55,591 bases of DNA from Paracoccus isoporae (GTDB lineage: Bacteria > Pseudomonadota > Alphaproteobacteria > Rhodobacterales > Rhodobacteraceae). Position 1 is the first letter of the stretch. Each line of letters opens with the position of its first letter. The translations under genes were made by a program, and so were the position numbers. Under the pieces are notes generated by a model. It was given only the letters and a program-made list of their open reading frames with translations, made no database searches and had not been told where the DNA came from. The stretch spans positions 1 to 55,591 of the forward strand of contig NZ_FNAH01000014.1 of NCBI RefSeq assembly GCF_900101865.1, written 5' to 3'. Of the stretch, positions 46,554 through 55,591 are shown piece by piece.

Positions 46554-46622
46554 AAACCTTCTTCTTGAGGTGCGCATCAGTTTTGTGCACTATGTCTAAA
46601 ATGGCTCTTTTGGGGATGTCAT

Positions 46623-46805
46623 GTGAAGACACTTTCAGCACGTGATGCCAAGAATGGTTTCGGACACTTAATGGATACCGCTCGCCAAGAGCCAGTATTA
46701 ATTGAAAAACATGGGAGGCCCGTGGTGGTTGTCCTTGCTATAGAAGAATATGAACGAATTACATCTGTTAAAAGACAGCCAACCCAGCACAAAAACGAGC
46801 AGTGA
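46623..46805 (+). CDS. Phd/YefM family antitoxin, orphan
   Basis: 60 residues from GTG 46623. It reads KTLSARDAKNGFGHLMDTARQEPVLIEKHGRPVVVVLAIEEYERI, the complete DNA-binding fold of Phd/YefM antitoxins, which begin near-identically. The toxin-neutralising tail is very short (TSVKRQPTQHKNEQ), and no toxin gene follows: the next gene is hsdM, one base later. It is probably the autoregulator of the restriction operon rather than half of a toxin-antitoxin pair. Candidate promoter TTGAGG-17-CACTAT lies about 20-50 bases upstream (weak). Confidence 0.85.
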   Translation: MKTLSARDAKNGFGHLMDTARQEPVLIEKHGRPVVVVLAIEEYERITSVKRQPTQHKNEQ

Positions 46806-46806
46806 A

Positions 46807-48831
46807 ATGAACGAAAAAAGTCCTCAGATTCAAAATCTGAGCAGCTTCGTTTGGTCTATCGCAGAAATATTGCGTGGGGACTTCAAGCAATCTGAGTATG
46901 GAAAGGTAATCTTGCCTTTCGTGGTGCTCAGACGCCTAGATTGTATTCTTGAGGCAAGTAAGGATGACATTCTTGCAGCCGCGCAGTCTCTACCAGAGGG
47001 TGTTGATGATGCTACTCGCGACATGATCCTCTTCGGAGCCGTTGGCGGGAACACAAAAGTCTATAATCGCTCTCGGTCTACCTTCGAAAAATTGCGCGGC
47101 CAAGACCCACGTCAGCTTCACGACAACTTAGTTGATTATGTCACCAACTTCTCTGATAATGTCCGAGACATTTTCCTCGATAAATTCCTGTTCACCGACC
47201 AGCTCAAACGCCTAAAGGATGGTGGTATTCTTTGGAACGTGTTCGAGCGTTTCTGCGAGATTGATCTTCATTCTGACACTATCTCCAACCTTGAAATGGG
47301 CTACCTCTTCGAGGAACTGATCCGCCGCTTCTCAGAAATCTCAAACGAGACGGCAGGGGAGCACTTCACCCCCCGCGAGGTGATCCGCCTCATCGTCGAT
47401 CTTCTCATTGCCAATGACGATGAGAAACTCACCGGGCGGGGCATCATCCGGCAAGTCTACGACCCCGCGTGCGGGACGGGCGGTATGCTCGCACTGACCG
47501 AAGAGGCGTTGAAAGACTTCAACGACGCGATCCGCGTCGAGCTCTTCGGGCAGGAGCTCAACGGCGAGTCTTTCGGCATCTGTAAATCCGACATGCTCGT
47601 GACAGGCCACGACCCTGAGCAGATCGCTTTTGGCAACACGCTCACGCAAGACGCCCATGCGGACAAGCGTTTCCACTACATGCTCTCCAATCCCCCTTAC
47701 GGCGTGGACTGGAAAAAATACCAAGACCCCATCAAATCCGAGGCTGAGAGTCTTGGGATGGAAGGGCGCTTCGGGGCAGGGACGCCCCGTATATCAGACG
47801 GGCAACTCCTTTTCCTTCAGCACATGATCTCCAAAATGCGCGATGACGAGATCGGTTCGCGCATCGGCATCGTCATGAACGGCTCCCCGCTCTTCACAGG
47901 CGGCGCAGGATCGGGCGAGAGTGAAATCCGTCGTTGGATGCTAGAGAACGATTGGGTTGAGGCTATCGTCTCCCTCCCCACCGACCTTTTCTACAACACC
48001 GGAATCCAAACCTATGTCTGGCTCCTGACCAACCGCAAAACCGTCAACCGGCGTGGGAAAGTGCAGCTCATCGACGCGAGCGGCGAACGCTTTTGGAAAT
48101 TCATGCGCAAGGCCCTGGGCAGCAAGCGCCGAGAAATTCCTGAAGAGGCGCGCGCCGAGATCGTGCGCATCTATGCAGGCTTCCTCAACGGCGAGAGCGG
48201 GGAGGGCGAGGTTTCCCGCATCTTCGATACCGCAGACTTCGGCTACCGTGAAGTCCGTGTCGAACGCCCACTGAAACTGAATTTCTTGCTCGATGCGGAG
48301 CGGCTTGACCGCCTGTCTGACCAAAAAGGCTTCGCTAAGCTGGAAGAGGACGAGCAGGCGGAAATCCGGTTCGCGCTGAATGCTATCGGCGACAAGCTCT
48401 TCACCAACCGTGCCGAGTTCGACAAGGCGCTGACTGGCGCGTTGAAGAAAGCCCAGATCAAGATCGGGACACCTCTCAAGAAGGCGATCATGGCGGCGCT
48501 GTCCGAACGGGATGACGAGGCCGACATCTGCCTGGACAAGGACGGCAAGCCCGAGGCCGACACCGATCTGCGCGACCACGAGCTTGTGCCCCTGTCCGAG
48601 GATTGGCGCGACTACATGGAGCGCGAGGTGCTGCCCTTCGCGCCAGACGCTTGGGTTGATCAGAGCCACACGGACGCGCGCGACAGGCAGGTGGGGCGCG
48701 TGGGCTATGAGATCAATTTTAATCGCTACTTCTACAAGTATGTGCCACCCCGCCCGCTCGAAGAGATCGACGCAGAGCTGAAAGCGCTAGAAGCTGAAAT
48801 CGCGGGACTCCTGAAGGAGGTAGCAGCGTGA
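46807..48831 (+). CDS. hsdM: Type I restriction-modification methyltransferase subunit
   Basis: 674 residues from ATG 46807; an in-frame ATG at 46750 lies inside the antitoxin gene. The HsdM_N helical domain starts NLSSFVWSIAEILRGDFKQSEYGKVILPFVVLRRLD. The SAM-binding motif I is YDPACGTGGMLALTEEAL (about 218), and the N6-adenine catalytic motif IV is NPPYGVDWKK (about 296). A long C-terminal extension (about 480-674) ends in a coiled coil (EEIDAELKALEAEIAGLLKEV). With HsdS it methylates adenine in a bipartite target; with HsdR it restricts. Overlaps hsdS by four bases. Confidence 0.96.
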   Translation: MNEKSPQIQNLSSFVWSIAEILRGDFKQSEYGKVILPFVVLRRLDCILEASKDDILAAAQSLPEGVDDATRDMILFGAVGGNTKVYNRSRSTFEKLRGQDPRQLHDNLVDYVTNFSDNVRDIFLDKFLFTDQLKRLKDGGILWNVFERFCEIDLHSDTISNLEMGYLFEELIRRFSEISNETAGEHFTPREVIRLIVDLLIANDDEKLTGRGIIRQVYDPACGTGGMLALTEEALKDFNDAIRVELFGQELNGESFGICKSDMLVTGHDPEQIAFGNTLTQDAHADKRFHYMLSNPPYGVDWKKYQDPIKSEAESLGMEGRFGAGTPRISDGQLLFLQHMISKMRDDEIGSRIGIVMNGSPLFTGGAGSGESEIRRWMLENDWVEAIVSLPTDLFYNTGIQTYVWLLTNRKTVNRRGKVQLIDASGERFWKFMRKALGSKRREIPEEARAEIVRIYAGFLNGESGEGEVSRIFDTADFGYREVRVERPLKLNFLLDAERLDRLSDQKGFAKLEEDEQAEIRFALNAIGDKLFTNRAEFDKALTGALKKAQIKIGTPLKKAIMAALSERDDEADICLDKDGKPEADTDLRDHELVPLSEDWRDYMEREVLPFAPDAWVDQSHTDARDRQVGRVGYEINFNRYFYKYVPPRPLEEIDAELKALEAEIAGLLKEVAA

Positions 48832-50162
48832 GGCTAGATGTAATCGACAACCACCGCTCACGTTTCGTTCCGGTGATATCAGGTTGGCACCAACGAAAGA
48901 TGCGTTTTGCGGTGAGATCCTACCAGACAAAAAAGAACACGGACGAGAATCCTACAGTCTTGTCGCTCACAAAAACAGGGCTCAGGGTAAAGACCGATTT
49001 GTCGTTTGGAAAATCAACCGAGAACTATATTGGGCATCAGATCGTTGAGCATGGACAATTCGTGTTTACCCCACGAGACTTTGATGCAACCCCAATCCTC
49101 TGTGGCGTTGCCGATACTCCAGGGTGTATCAGCAATCTTTATATCGTATTCGACGTATCTCCGCATGTCGACGCGAAATTCTTAGAATACTATTTCTGGG
49201 GTCTCAAATATGGTTTTGAGTTCTTTGAAAAATTGTCGTTTGGGATGCGCTACTCCTTCAATCGAACTCAATTCGAGAATATTCCACTCCTGCACCCTGA
49301 CCTCGCGGCGCAACGCAAAATCGCCGACTTTCTTGACCGCGAGACCGCCCGTATAGATCAACTGATCGAGAGGAAACAGCGGCAGGTCGAGCTATTGCGT
49401 GAACAACAAAAGTCTTTTGCGACAGTCGAAGTCACGGGTTCAAATTACTCTGAAAAATCGGGCACTGGGTTGGGCCAACTGCCATTTGCGCCATCACATT
49501 GGCGAGTTCATCGCGTCGCGACAGTATTCCGCGAGTCTTTCGAGATGGGCGGTGAAGAGCTCCCCGTGCTTTCGGTCTCAATCAACTGGGGCATTTCTGA
49601 TCGTGAATTAGACGATGAGGACCGCCATCGAATTGTGACGCATATCAAAGACCGAAACGCTTACAAGCGTGTCCGAGTAGGCGATCTTGTCTACAACATG
49701 ATGCGCGCTTGGCAGGGTGGCTTCGGTGTTGCAAGAGTTGATGGGCTGGTTAGTCCAGCCTATGTCGTTGCTCGGCCATCCGAAGAAATCCACGCTCCAT
49801 TCTTCGAGCACCTACTAAGAACCCCAATGTGGATCGAAGAGTTTAGGCGGTCCTCAAAGGGAATCGCTGACTTTAGGCAGCGACTCTATTGGGAACATTT
49901 TCGCCAAGTCGGATTAGTGCTTCCGCCGCTTGAAGAGCAAGTCGAAATTGCAAATCGGATCGCCGCAAATGATGCAGAAGTCGAAGCGGTCCTGACTCCA
50001 ATACGAGCATCAATCGAGCGCCTAGCTGAATTTCGTTCAGCCCTGATAACCTCCGCTGTCACGGGCCAGATCGATGTTATGACTTGGGGTCAGTCTAAGC
50101 ATACCGACCACCGCCTCGATCAGATCGAAGAGGACATAGCTCTTCGGGAGGCGCGCGCATGA
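48828..50162 (+). CDS. hsdS: Type I restriction-modification specificity subunit
   Basis: 444 residues with the classical order TRD1 - conserved helix 1 - TRD2 - conserved helix 2. Helix 1 is DLAAQRKIADFLDRETARIDQLIERKQRQVELL (about 160-192). Helix 2 is LPPLEEQVEIANRIAANDAEVEAVLTPIRASIERLAEFRSALITSAVTGQIDV (about 363-415). The two target-recognition domains (about 15-155 and 205-360) are unrelated in sequence, so each half-site differs. The recognition sequence cannot be read from the protein. It overlaps hsdM and the next gene by four bases each. Confidence 0.95.
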   Translation: MRLDVIDNHRSRFVPVISGWHQRKMRFAVRSYQTKKNTDENPTVLSLTKTGLRVKTDLSFGKSTENYIGHQIVEHGQFVFTPRDFDATPILCGVADTPGCISNLYIVFDVSPHVDAKFLEYYFWGLKYGFEFFEKLSFGMRYSFNRTQFENIPLLHPDLAAQRKIADFLDRETARIDQLIERKQRQVELLREQQKSFATVEVTGSNYSEKSGTGLGQLPFAPSHWRVHRVATVFRESFEMGGEELPVLSVSINWGISDRELDDEDRHRIVTHIKDRNAYKRVRVGDLVYNMMRAWQGGFGVARVDGLVSPAYVVARPSEEIHAPFFEHLLRTPMWIEEFRRSSKGIADFRQRLYWEHFRQVGLVLPPLEEQVEIANRIAANDAEVEAVLTPIRASIERLAEFRSALITSAVTGQIDVMTWGQSKHTDHRLDQIEEDIALREARA

Positions 50163-52381
50163 AGGATGCACAGAAGCCAGATCATGTGAGCCTGAATACG
50201 CTCATCAGTCGGATGCGCGAAGGGCGCTTCGTCATTCCCGACTTTCAACGAGAGTTCGAGTGGGCTCCGTGGGACATCCGAGACCTAATGCGCTCGATCT
50301 TCTCTGACTACTACATAGGCAGCCTGCTGCTCTGGAAGGCCAAAGACCAGAACATCAAGCTTCTCGCTTGTGAGGGGCTCTATGGCTACCACGGCGCCGG
50401 ATCGCCCGAGTACATAGTGTTGGACGGGCAGCAACGTCTCACGGCAATGCACTACGCTTTTCTTGCACCTGACATCCCGCTGCCGAACCGTGCTAAGCGT
50501 GCGATCTATTTCATACATGTCGATAGGTTCATGGCGGGCGAAACGGACGAAGCCTTTGGCTACGAATGGCTCTCAAAAAAGAGCCGCGCTCTGATCGACA
50601 GCCAAGCCATCCAATTTGAGCGCCATGTTTTCCCGCTCCCAGTGATCGGAAAAGGCGGTTTCGAACTTTACAAATGGGTGGAGGCCTACGGGAATTTCTG
50701 GAAAGAGAAAGCTGACGCAGCCGACACCGATGAGGAACGGGCAATCGCCGAGACTCACGCGACAAACGCGACCGCTTTCGGTGAGGAGATGCGCGAAACC
50801 ATCGAACAGTACCAAATCTCTCATATCGAGCTGGATCGGGAGCTTGGGGTTGAGAAGGTTTGTGACATCTTCACCCAGATCAACAGCAAGGGTGTTCAGT
50901 TGGACGTGTTCGATCTTTTGAACGCGCTGATGAAGCCCAATGACATCCAGCTCAAGCACATGTACCGCGAGGCGCGCGACCGCCTGAGCTTCATCGATAC
51001 GCCGAAGATGAACGTCTACATCCTTCAGGTGATGTCGATCCTGCGCCAGAGCTATTGTTCACCTAAGTACCTCTACTTCCTTCAGCCAGGTGTCGAGAAA
51101 CCTGTTCGACTTCCAGACGGCACGCGTCGGCAAGACGTGCTTATGAGGAGCACTGAAGAGTTTGTCGCGCTCTGGGATCAGGCGGTGAACGCACTTGAGC
51201 GCGTCATCGAGTTGCTTAGGCATCCGCAGGAATACGGTGTCGTCGGTCAGGCCTACATCCCTTACGCTTCAATTGTGCCTGCGTTCGCAGCGATCAACAC
51301 GCTTGTCGCCGCTCAGCCTTCGAAAAAGCAGCTCTCAGCTCGCCGTAAGGTCCGTCTTTGGTATTGGGCATCCGTATTCCTTACCCGCTATTCAAGCTCG
51401 GTGGAATCCACGGCAGCGCGTGATTTCACGGCCATGCGGGAATGGCTCGGCAATGACGAGGCAAAGCCCGTCCTCATCGACGAGTTCGCGCATTCGTATC
51501 GAAACCTTGATCTGCGCAGTGAGGTGAAGCGAGGCTCTTCGATCTACTCGGCGATCTTCAATCTCTTCGTGCTTGCTGGCGCACGCGACTGGATGACCGG
51601 AGATGTGCCGCGCTACGGCGACCTAGATGATCACCACATTGTTCCTTCTTGGTGGGGACGAGAGAACAATCTCGGCACAGCGATCAATTCGATCCTCAAT
51701 CGATCCCCGCTCACTAGCGACACGAACAGAAATGTTATTCGCGAGAAGTTGCCCAACGAATATCTGCCTGAACTGATCGCGGAGAACGGCGAGACGACAG
51801 TGCTTGCCATTCTTGAATCGCACTTCATCAGCAAAGCGGCTCTGAAGATTCTGCTTCGCGACCCCTTTACCCCAGACGATTACGAAGACTTCCTTGCCGA
51901 ACGACACCGCACTTTGCTCGACGGTATCGAAAACCTGCTCATCAAAGAGCGCTTGGATTTGCCGCCCAATCTGCGCAAGCTGGATGCAGAGATCGAGGGC
52001 ATCGAACTTGGGTTGAGGAAAGTCATCGTCTCAGCGGTAGAGAACAATCCAGGTCATCTCCCGCCCCATCTACTCGACAATGCACAGCAGCGCATCCAAC
52101 GAGCACTTAGAAAAAACGCGTCGCTTGACGCTGAGCGGTATGACCACGCCGAAGGCGTTTTAGAGCATTTTGATCTGCGCGAAGTTCAGGACACGATCCT
52201 GTCCAAAGCTCTCTGGGAACGCTTCGCCGATCGTTTCAAGAACAAAGAAACGCTTGCGCAGAAGTTTTCGCAGCTCGCAGAGCTTCGCAACAGTATCCGC
52301 CATAGCCGAACCGTAGACGATATCACCCGAAAGGAGGGCGAAGCCGCTCTTGCGTGGTTCGAGAAAGTGCTCGCCAAATGA
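50159..52381 (+). CDS. DUF262-HNH-HEPN protein embedded in the type I operon
   Basis: 740 residues. N-terminal DUF262 (GmrS/ParB-like): IPDFQREFEWAPWDIRDLMRSIFSDYYIGSLLLW and the diagnostic VLDGQQRLTAMHYAF (about 87). The middle of the protein contains INSKGVQLDVFDLLNALM, as in DUF262 proteins. The HNH/DUF1524-like nuclease is DLDDHHIVPSWWGRENNLGTAINSILNRSPLTSDTNR (about 485-525). The last about 130 residues resemble a Swt1-type HEPN domain with an Rx4H motif, RNSIRH (710-715). DUF262-DUF1524 proteins such as GmrSD cut modified phage DNA. It overlaps hsdS and hsdR by four bases, so it is made with the restriction complex. Confidence 0.85.
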   Translation: MKDAQKPDHVSLNTLISRMREGRFVIPDFQREFEWAPWDIRDLMRSIFSDYYIGSLLLWKAKDQNIKLLACEGLYGYHGAGSPEYIVLDGQQRLTAMHYAFLAPDIPLPNRAKRAIYFIHVDRFMAGETDEAFGYEWLSKKSRALIDSQAIQFERHVFPLPVIGKGGFELYKWVEAYGNFWKEKADAADTDEERAIAETHATNATAFGEEMRETIEQYQISHIELDRELGVEKVCDIFTQINSKGVQLDVFDLLNALMKPNDIQLKHMYREARDRLSFIDTPKMNVYILQVMSILRQSYCSPKYLYFLQPGVEKPVRLPDGTRRQDVLMRSTEEFVALWDQAVNALERVIELLRHPQEYGVVGQAYIPYASIVPAFAAINTLVAAQPSKKQLSARRKVRLWYWASVFLTRYSSSVESTAARDFTAMREWLGNDEAKPVLIDEFAHSYRNLDLRSEVKRGSSIYSAIFNLFVLAGARDWMTGDVPRYGDLDDHHIVPSWWGRENNLGTAINSILNRSPLTSDTNRNVIREKLPNEYLPELIAENGETTVLAILESHFISKAALKILLRDPFTPDDYEDFLAERHRTLLDGIENLLIKERLDLPPNLRKLDAEIEGIELGLRKVIVSAVENNPGHLPPHLLDNAQQRIQRALRKNASLDAERYDHAEGVLEHFDLREVQDTILSKALWERFADRFKNKETLAQKFSQLAELRNSIRHSRTVDDITRKEGEAALAWFEKVLAK

Positions 52382-55300
52382 CCTCACACACAGCTTCCAA
52401 TCTTCACAAGGAGGATGTGCTTCAAGAGCATCTGATCGAAAACCTAGTTTCGTCCCAAGGCTATCTTCGTCGCGTTGGTTCCGAAAAGAGCCGTGGCTAC
52501 GCAGGTGAAATCCACTTCGACAAGCCGTTGGCGATGGACCGTGAACTTGTCATTCGGTTTCTGAAAGAGACGCAGAAGGAGTCTTGGGAGAAGCTCGAAC
52601 AGCATTATTCGGGTTCAGCCGAAGATGTTTTGTTCAAGCAGCTCGACAAGGCTCTCAAGAATCGCGGCCTGTTGGATGTGCTCAGACAGGGCCTAAAGAT
52701 CGTCCCAGGCATTCCGTTCGTGTTCTGCTATTTCCGCCCAGCAAGTGGCTTAGAGCCCAAACGCATCGCCGAGTATGAAGCGAACATTCTCAGCTTGATG
52801 GATGAGGTCGTCTACAGCCAGAAGCACGGCAACCGTATTGATGTCGTCCTCTTTCTGAACGGGCTGCCAATCGCAGCGATAGAAGCAAAGAATCTTCTGA
52901 CAGGCACGACGTTCAGACATGCAGAAAAGCAGTATCGCACTGATCGCTCGCCTGCGAATGAGCCGCTACTGACCTTCAAACGTGGCGCGCTTGTTCACTT
53001 CGCCATCGATGAAGACAATGTGTCAATGACCACGCGCCTTCAGAATGGGAAGACGCGGTTTCTTCCGTTCAATCGCGGGCGCGATGGCGGCGCGGGCAAT
53101 CCCGATGTCAAGGGTGAGCACCGTATCGCCTATCTCTACGCTGACGGTGATTGGGGCTCGGCCATCTTCTCTCGCTCGGTCCTGATCGACATCATCGGCC
53201 AGTTCATGACGTTAGAGGTGACTGGCAAGAATGAAGTAATGATCTTCCCGCGCTTCCAGCAGCTCGATGCGGTGAGGAAAATCATGACGCACGCCCGCAT
53301 GAACGGCGCAGGGCAAAACTATCTTGTTCAGCACTCGGCGGGTTCGGGCAAGTCCAACACGATTGGCTGGCTCTCTCACCATGCAATCAATGTGCACGAT
53401 GCAGATGACGCTCAGGTCTTCCACACCGCGATAATCGTTACAGACCGCATCGTTCTCGACCGCCAGCTTCAGAGCACGGTCTCGCAGTTCGAACAGACGC
53501 AGGGCGTCGTGAAGAAGATCGACGGTACGTCCCGACAGCTCAAGGACGCAATCGCGAAAGGTGCGCGGATCATCGTCACGACGATTCAGAAGTTCTCGAC
53601 CGACCACCTCAAGGCGCTCTCGGGCCAAAGCAAGCGAAATTTTGCCGTGATCATCGACGAAGCCCACTCAAGTCAGTCCGGCAAAGCTGCGCAGTCAATG
53701 ACAGATGCGCTTACGCGTGAAGCTTCGTCGAGTGACGATATCGAGGACCTGATTGCGGAATATCAGAAGGCTCGCGGGCCACAGTCCAACATCAGCTTCT
53801 TCGCTTTCACGGCTACCCCTCGCAACGTCACGCTTGAGCGGTTCGGGGTGCAAGGCCCTGACGGTCTACCTCATCCATTTCATCTGTATTCGATGCGACA
53901 GGCCATCGAAGAGGGCTTCATTCTGGACGTGCTCCAGAACTATATGACCTACAAGGCTTACTATCAGCTCGAAAAGACCATCGAAGATGATCCCGAGCTA
54001 AGCGGGCGGCGCGGCCAGCGGAAAGTCGCGCGATACGCAAACCTTCATGCGACAGCAATCGGCCAGAAGGTCGAGATTATTGTCGAACATTTCCGTCGCC
54101 ACGTCATGGGGATGCTGGGCGGTCAGGCCAAAGCCATGATTGTCACCCAAAGCCGCGAGCATGCACTGCGCTATTATTTCGGGGTGAAGAAATACATCCG
54201 CGAGCAAGGCTATGGAGACCTGAAAGCGCTCGTTGCATTCTCTGGCGATCTTGAACTGGACGGCGAGACCTATTCAGAAGCTGATCTGAACGACTTCTCG
54301 GAAACCGAGCTTCCTGGCCGCTTCGACGGGTTCAAGCCAGATGGCACGCCGTACCCGGAGACGTATCAAATCCTGATCGTCGCCGAGAAGTACCAGACGG
54401 GATTCGATCAACCCAAGCTTTGCGCCATGTATGTAGATCGCAAACTCGCAGGTCTTCAGGCAGTGCAGACACTCTCGCGCTTGAACCGCACCCGAGCAGG
54501 CAAGGATCAGACATTCATTCTCGATTTTCAGAACACGATTGAAGACATTCAGACCGCATTCAAACCCTTCTTCGAAGCGACAACCGTCGAAGCTATGTCC
54601 GATCCGAACATGGTCTACGACCTGGAAGGGCGGCTCTATCGCTTCGGCTATATCGATAGGGAAGAGATTGAGCGTTTCGCGCAAACCTACTTCAAAGGAC
54701 CGCTAAGCGGTGCTGATCGCGCCCAGCTTGAAGGCCTCGTCAAACATGCTGTCGCGCGCTTCGAAGCAGATGACGATGAGGGGCGGCAAGAAGAGTTCCG
54801 TCAACTCTTGAAGAGCTTCGGACGCTTCTACAGCTTCATTGCGCAGATCATGCGTTTGGAAGACACAAGTCTTGAGAAGCTTGCGACCTACGGCAACTGG
54901 CTCTCAAGACTTCTGCCGAACCGTGAAGTTCCACCCGAGATCGAGATCACCGACGACATGCTCCGACTACAGGCCTTCAAAGTAGTTGAGAAAGAGGCCG
55001 GCAGTGCATCACTCGGCGCTGGCGATACTGAGGCTTTGAAGGCCATAGTGAGTTCGGTGCCAAGCCGTATACAGAGGACGAGAAGAAGGAATTATCCGAG
55101 ATTGTTCAGGCGTTCAACGAGCGCCACGGTACAGACTTTTCGGAAGCCGATATGATCCGCTTCGAACAAGTCAACCGCGATATCATGGACGAGGACATGA
55201 CCGAGATGCTGCGGAACAATCCGCCCGATGTCGTGTACGCGGCCTTCCGTGATGCATTCTTCCAGGGTGCGATCCGCATGTTCCAACGCGACAACGAGAT

Positions 55301-55397
55301 GAAAAACATTGTCCTGACCGATGCAGAGGCGCGAGACAAGGCTACGCGGCACTTCTTCAACCGTGCGCTGAGGGACGCTAGGGGAGACCACATTTAG
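52378..55397 (+). pseudogene. hsdR: Type I restriction endonuclease subunit, one-base frameshift near the end
   Basis: The first frame (52378 to 55155) holds the nuclease site RIDVVLFLNGLPIAAIEAKN (D and ExK, about 155-172), Walker A HSAGSGKSNTIGWL (about 320), the DEAH box VIIDEAHSSQ (about 427), FAFTATPRNV and the helicase motif LAGLQAVQTLSRLNRTRAG. Around 55045-55050 the frame is lost: downstream of LKAI it should read SEFGAKPYTEDEKKELSEI, which is instead in the -1 frame and stays open to 55397 (ending FFNRALRDARGDHI). One missing base (ATAGTGAG for ATAAGTGAG, by inference) explains it. The full protein would be about 1006 residues; the truncated one loses the C-terminal helical domain of about 115 that docks on the methyltransferase. 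A sequencing error is equally possible. Confidence 0.9.
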
Positions 55398-55414
55398 AAA
55401 GGCGTCTATGACTT

Positions 55415-55501
55415 ATGGCTGAGAAAGATGAAGAATTACAAAGGTTAATGGCCTCAAAGCTATTTGACGTCGAACATGCCCTTGGGCTCTACGGGGGGTA
55501 A
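55415..55501 (+). pseudogene. 5' remnant of a gene cut by an IS element
   Basis: A 28-codon frame starts ATG 55415, 18 bases after the hsdR stop: MAEKDEELQRLMASKLFDV, then EHALGLYGG and a stop. The start looks like a real gene start in the same strand and composition as the operon, but it runs out just where the IS3-like end region (GGGGGGTAATCCTCCCC) begins. The likely reading is a last operon gene interrupted by insertion; alternatively chance. Confidence 0.4.
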
Positions 55502-55591
55502 TCCTCCCCATGGTTAAGGGGATGCGGAAGTAGAATTTTCTCGGCAGACTCGATGAGGAGATTCTGATGAAGAAGACGAGATTTACCGAGG
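55490..55591 (+). mobile_element. IS3-family insertion sequence, left end (partial)
   Basis: The final 100 bases look like the start of an IS3-family element: a GC-rich hairpin (GGGGG...CCTCCCC, 55494-55509), a non-coding leader (GAAGTAGAATTTTCTCGGC), GAGGAGA and then an orfA start. The exact terminal inverted repeat cannot be set because the other end is outside the window. Confidence 0.6.
55567..55591 (+). CDS. IS3-family transposase OrfA, first 8 codons (partial)
   Basis: ATGAAGAAGACGAGATTTAC encodes MKKTRFTE, the standard start of IS3-family OrfA helix-turn-helix proteins, with GAGGAGA about seven bases upstream. Only eight codons are visible before the window ends, so the assignment rests on that start and the leader. 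Confidence 0.6.

Noticed and set aside
46124..46645. Open frame through the hairpin region upstream of the antitoxin
   Set aside because: The translation is proline-, serine- and arginine-rich without domain features and follows inverted repeats; there is no ribosome site. Treated as non-coding.

Overview
The window is GC-rich DNA from an alphaproteobacterium, most likely Rhodobacteraceae (Paracoccus/Rhodobacter relatives). This rests on protein character and gene order: an IscR without the canonical cysteine triad, a SufBCD cluster flanked by two cysteine desulfurases, an RNase E with an acidic insertion in its S1 domain, and an lpoA/rsmI/yraN/gshB neighbourhood. No taxon was looked up.

Bases 1-35870 are ordinary core chromosome. 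In order: the end of glutaryl-CoA dehydrogenase; an acyltransferase-3 membrane protein; ferredoxin-NADP reductase; IscR-like regulator divergent from an alpha/beta hydrolase; a secreted acidic repeat protein; a tandem HD-domain protein; an SGNH-like secreted protein; NADP isocitrate dehydrogenase; a secreted unknown; purQ; the dctB-dctD two-component pair; rne; ccdA; murJ-glnD (minus strand); lpoA-like lipoprotein divergent from rsmI-yraN-gshB; yifB/comM; and the tightly packed coaBC-iscS-like-sufB-sufC-sufD-membrane protein-yip1-sufS run for Fe-S cluster assembly.

A tRNA-Arg(CCG) gene at 35933-36009 marks the junction with an integrated element that runs to the right edge. A large serine recombinase gene points into the tRNA, and its last codons are read from the antisense strand of the tRNA and three host codons beyond it. 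The element then carries small unknown genes, a five-gene minus-strand cassette (VirD4/TraG-like ATPase plus four membrane or secreted proteins, with no relaxase or VirB proteins in view), an AT-richer pair (unknown protein plus ankyrin-like protein), a four-gene operon of tiny proteins, and a 0.6 kb gene-free stretch with about ten consecutive inverted repeats.

The right end is a defence operon: Phd/YefM antitoxin, HsdM, HsdS, a 740-residue DUF262-HNH-HEPN protein and HsdR, mostly joined by 4-base overlaps. hsdR has a one-base frameshift near 55047, while the other frame stays open to 55397. Just beyond it a short reading frame appears to be cut by an IS3-type element whose orfA starts at the last 25 bases of the window. 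The other attachment site is not in the window. The best candidates for something new are the type I restriction operon with an embedded modification-type restriction/HEPN protein, the hairpin array in front of it, and the TraG-plus-membrane-protein cassette.
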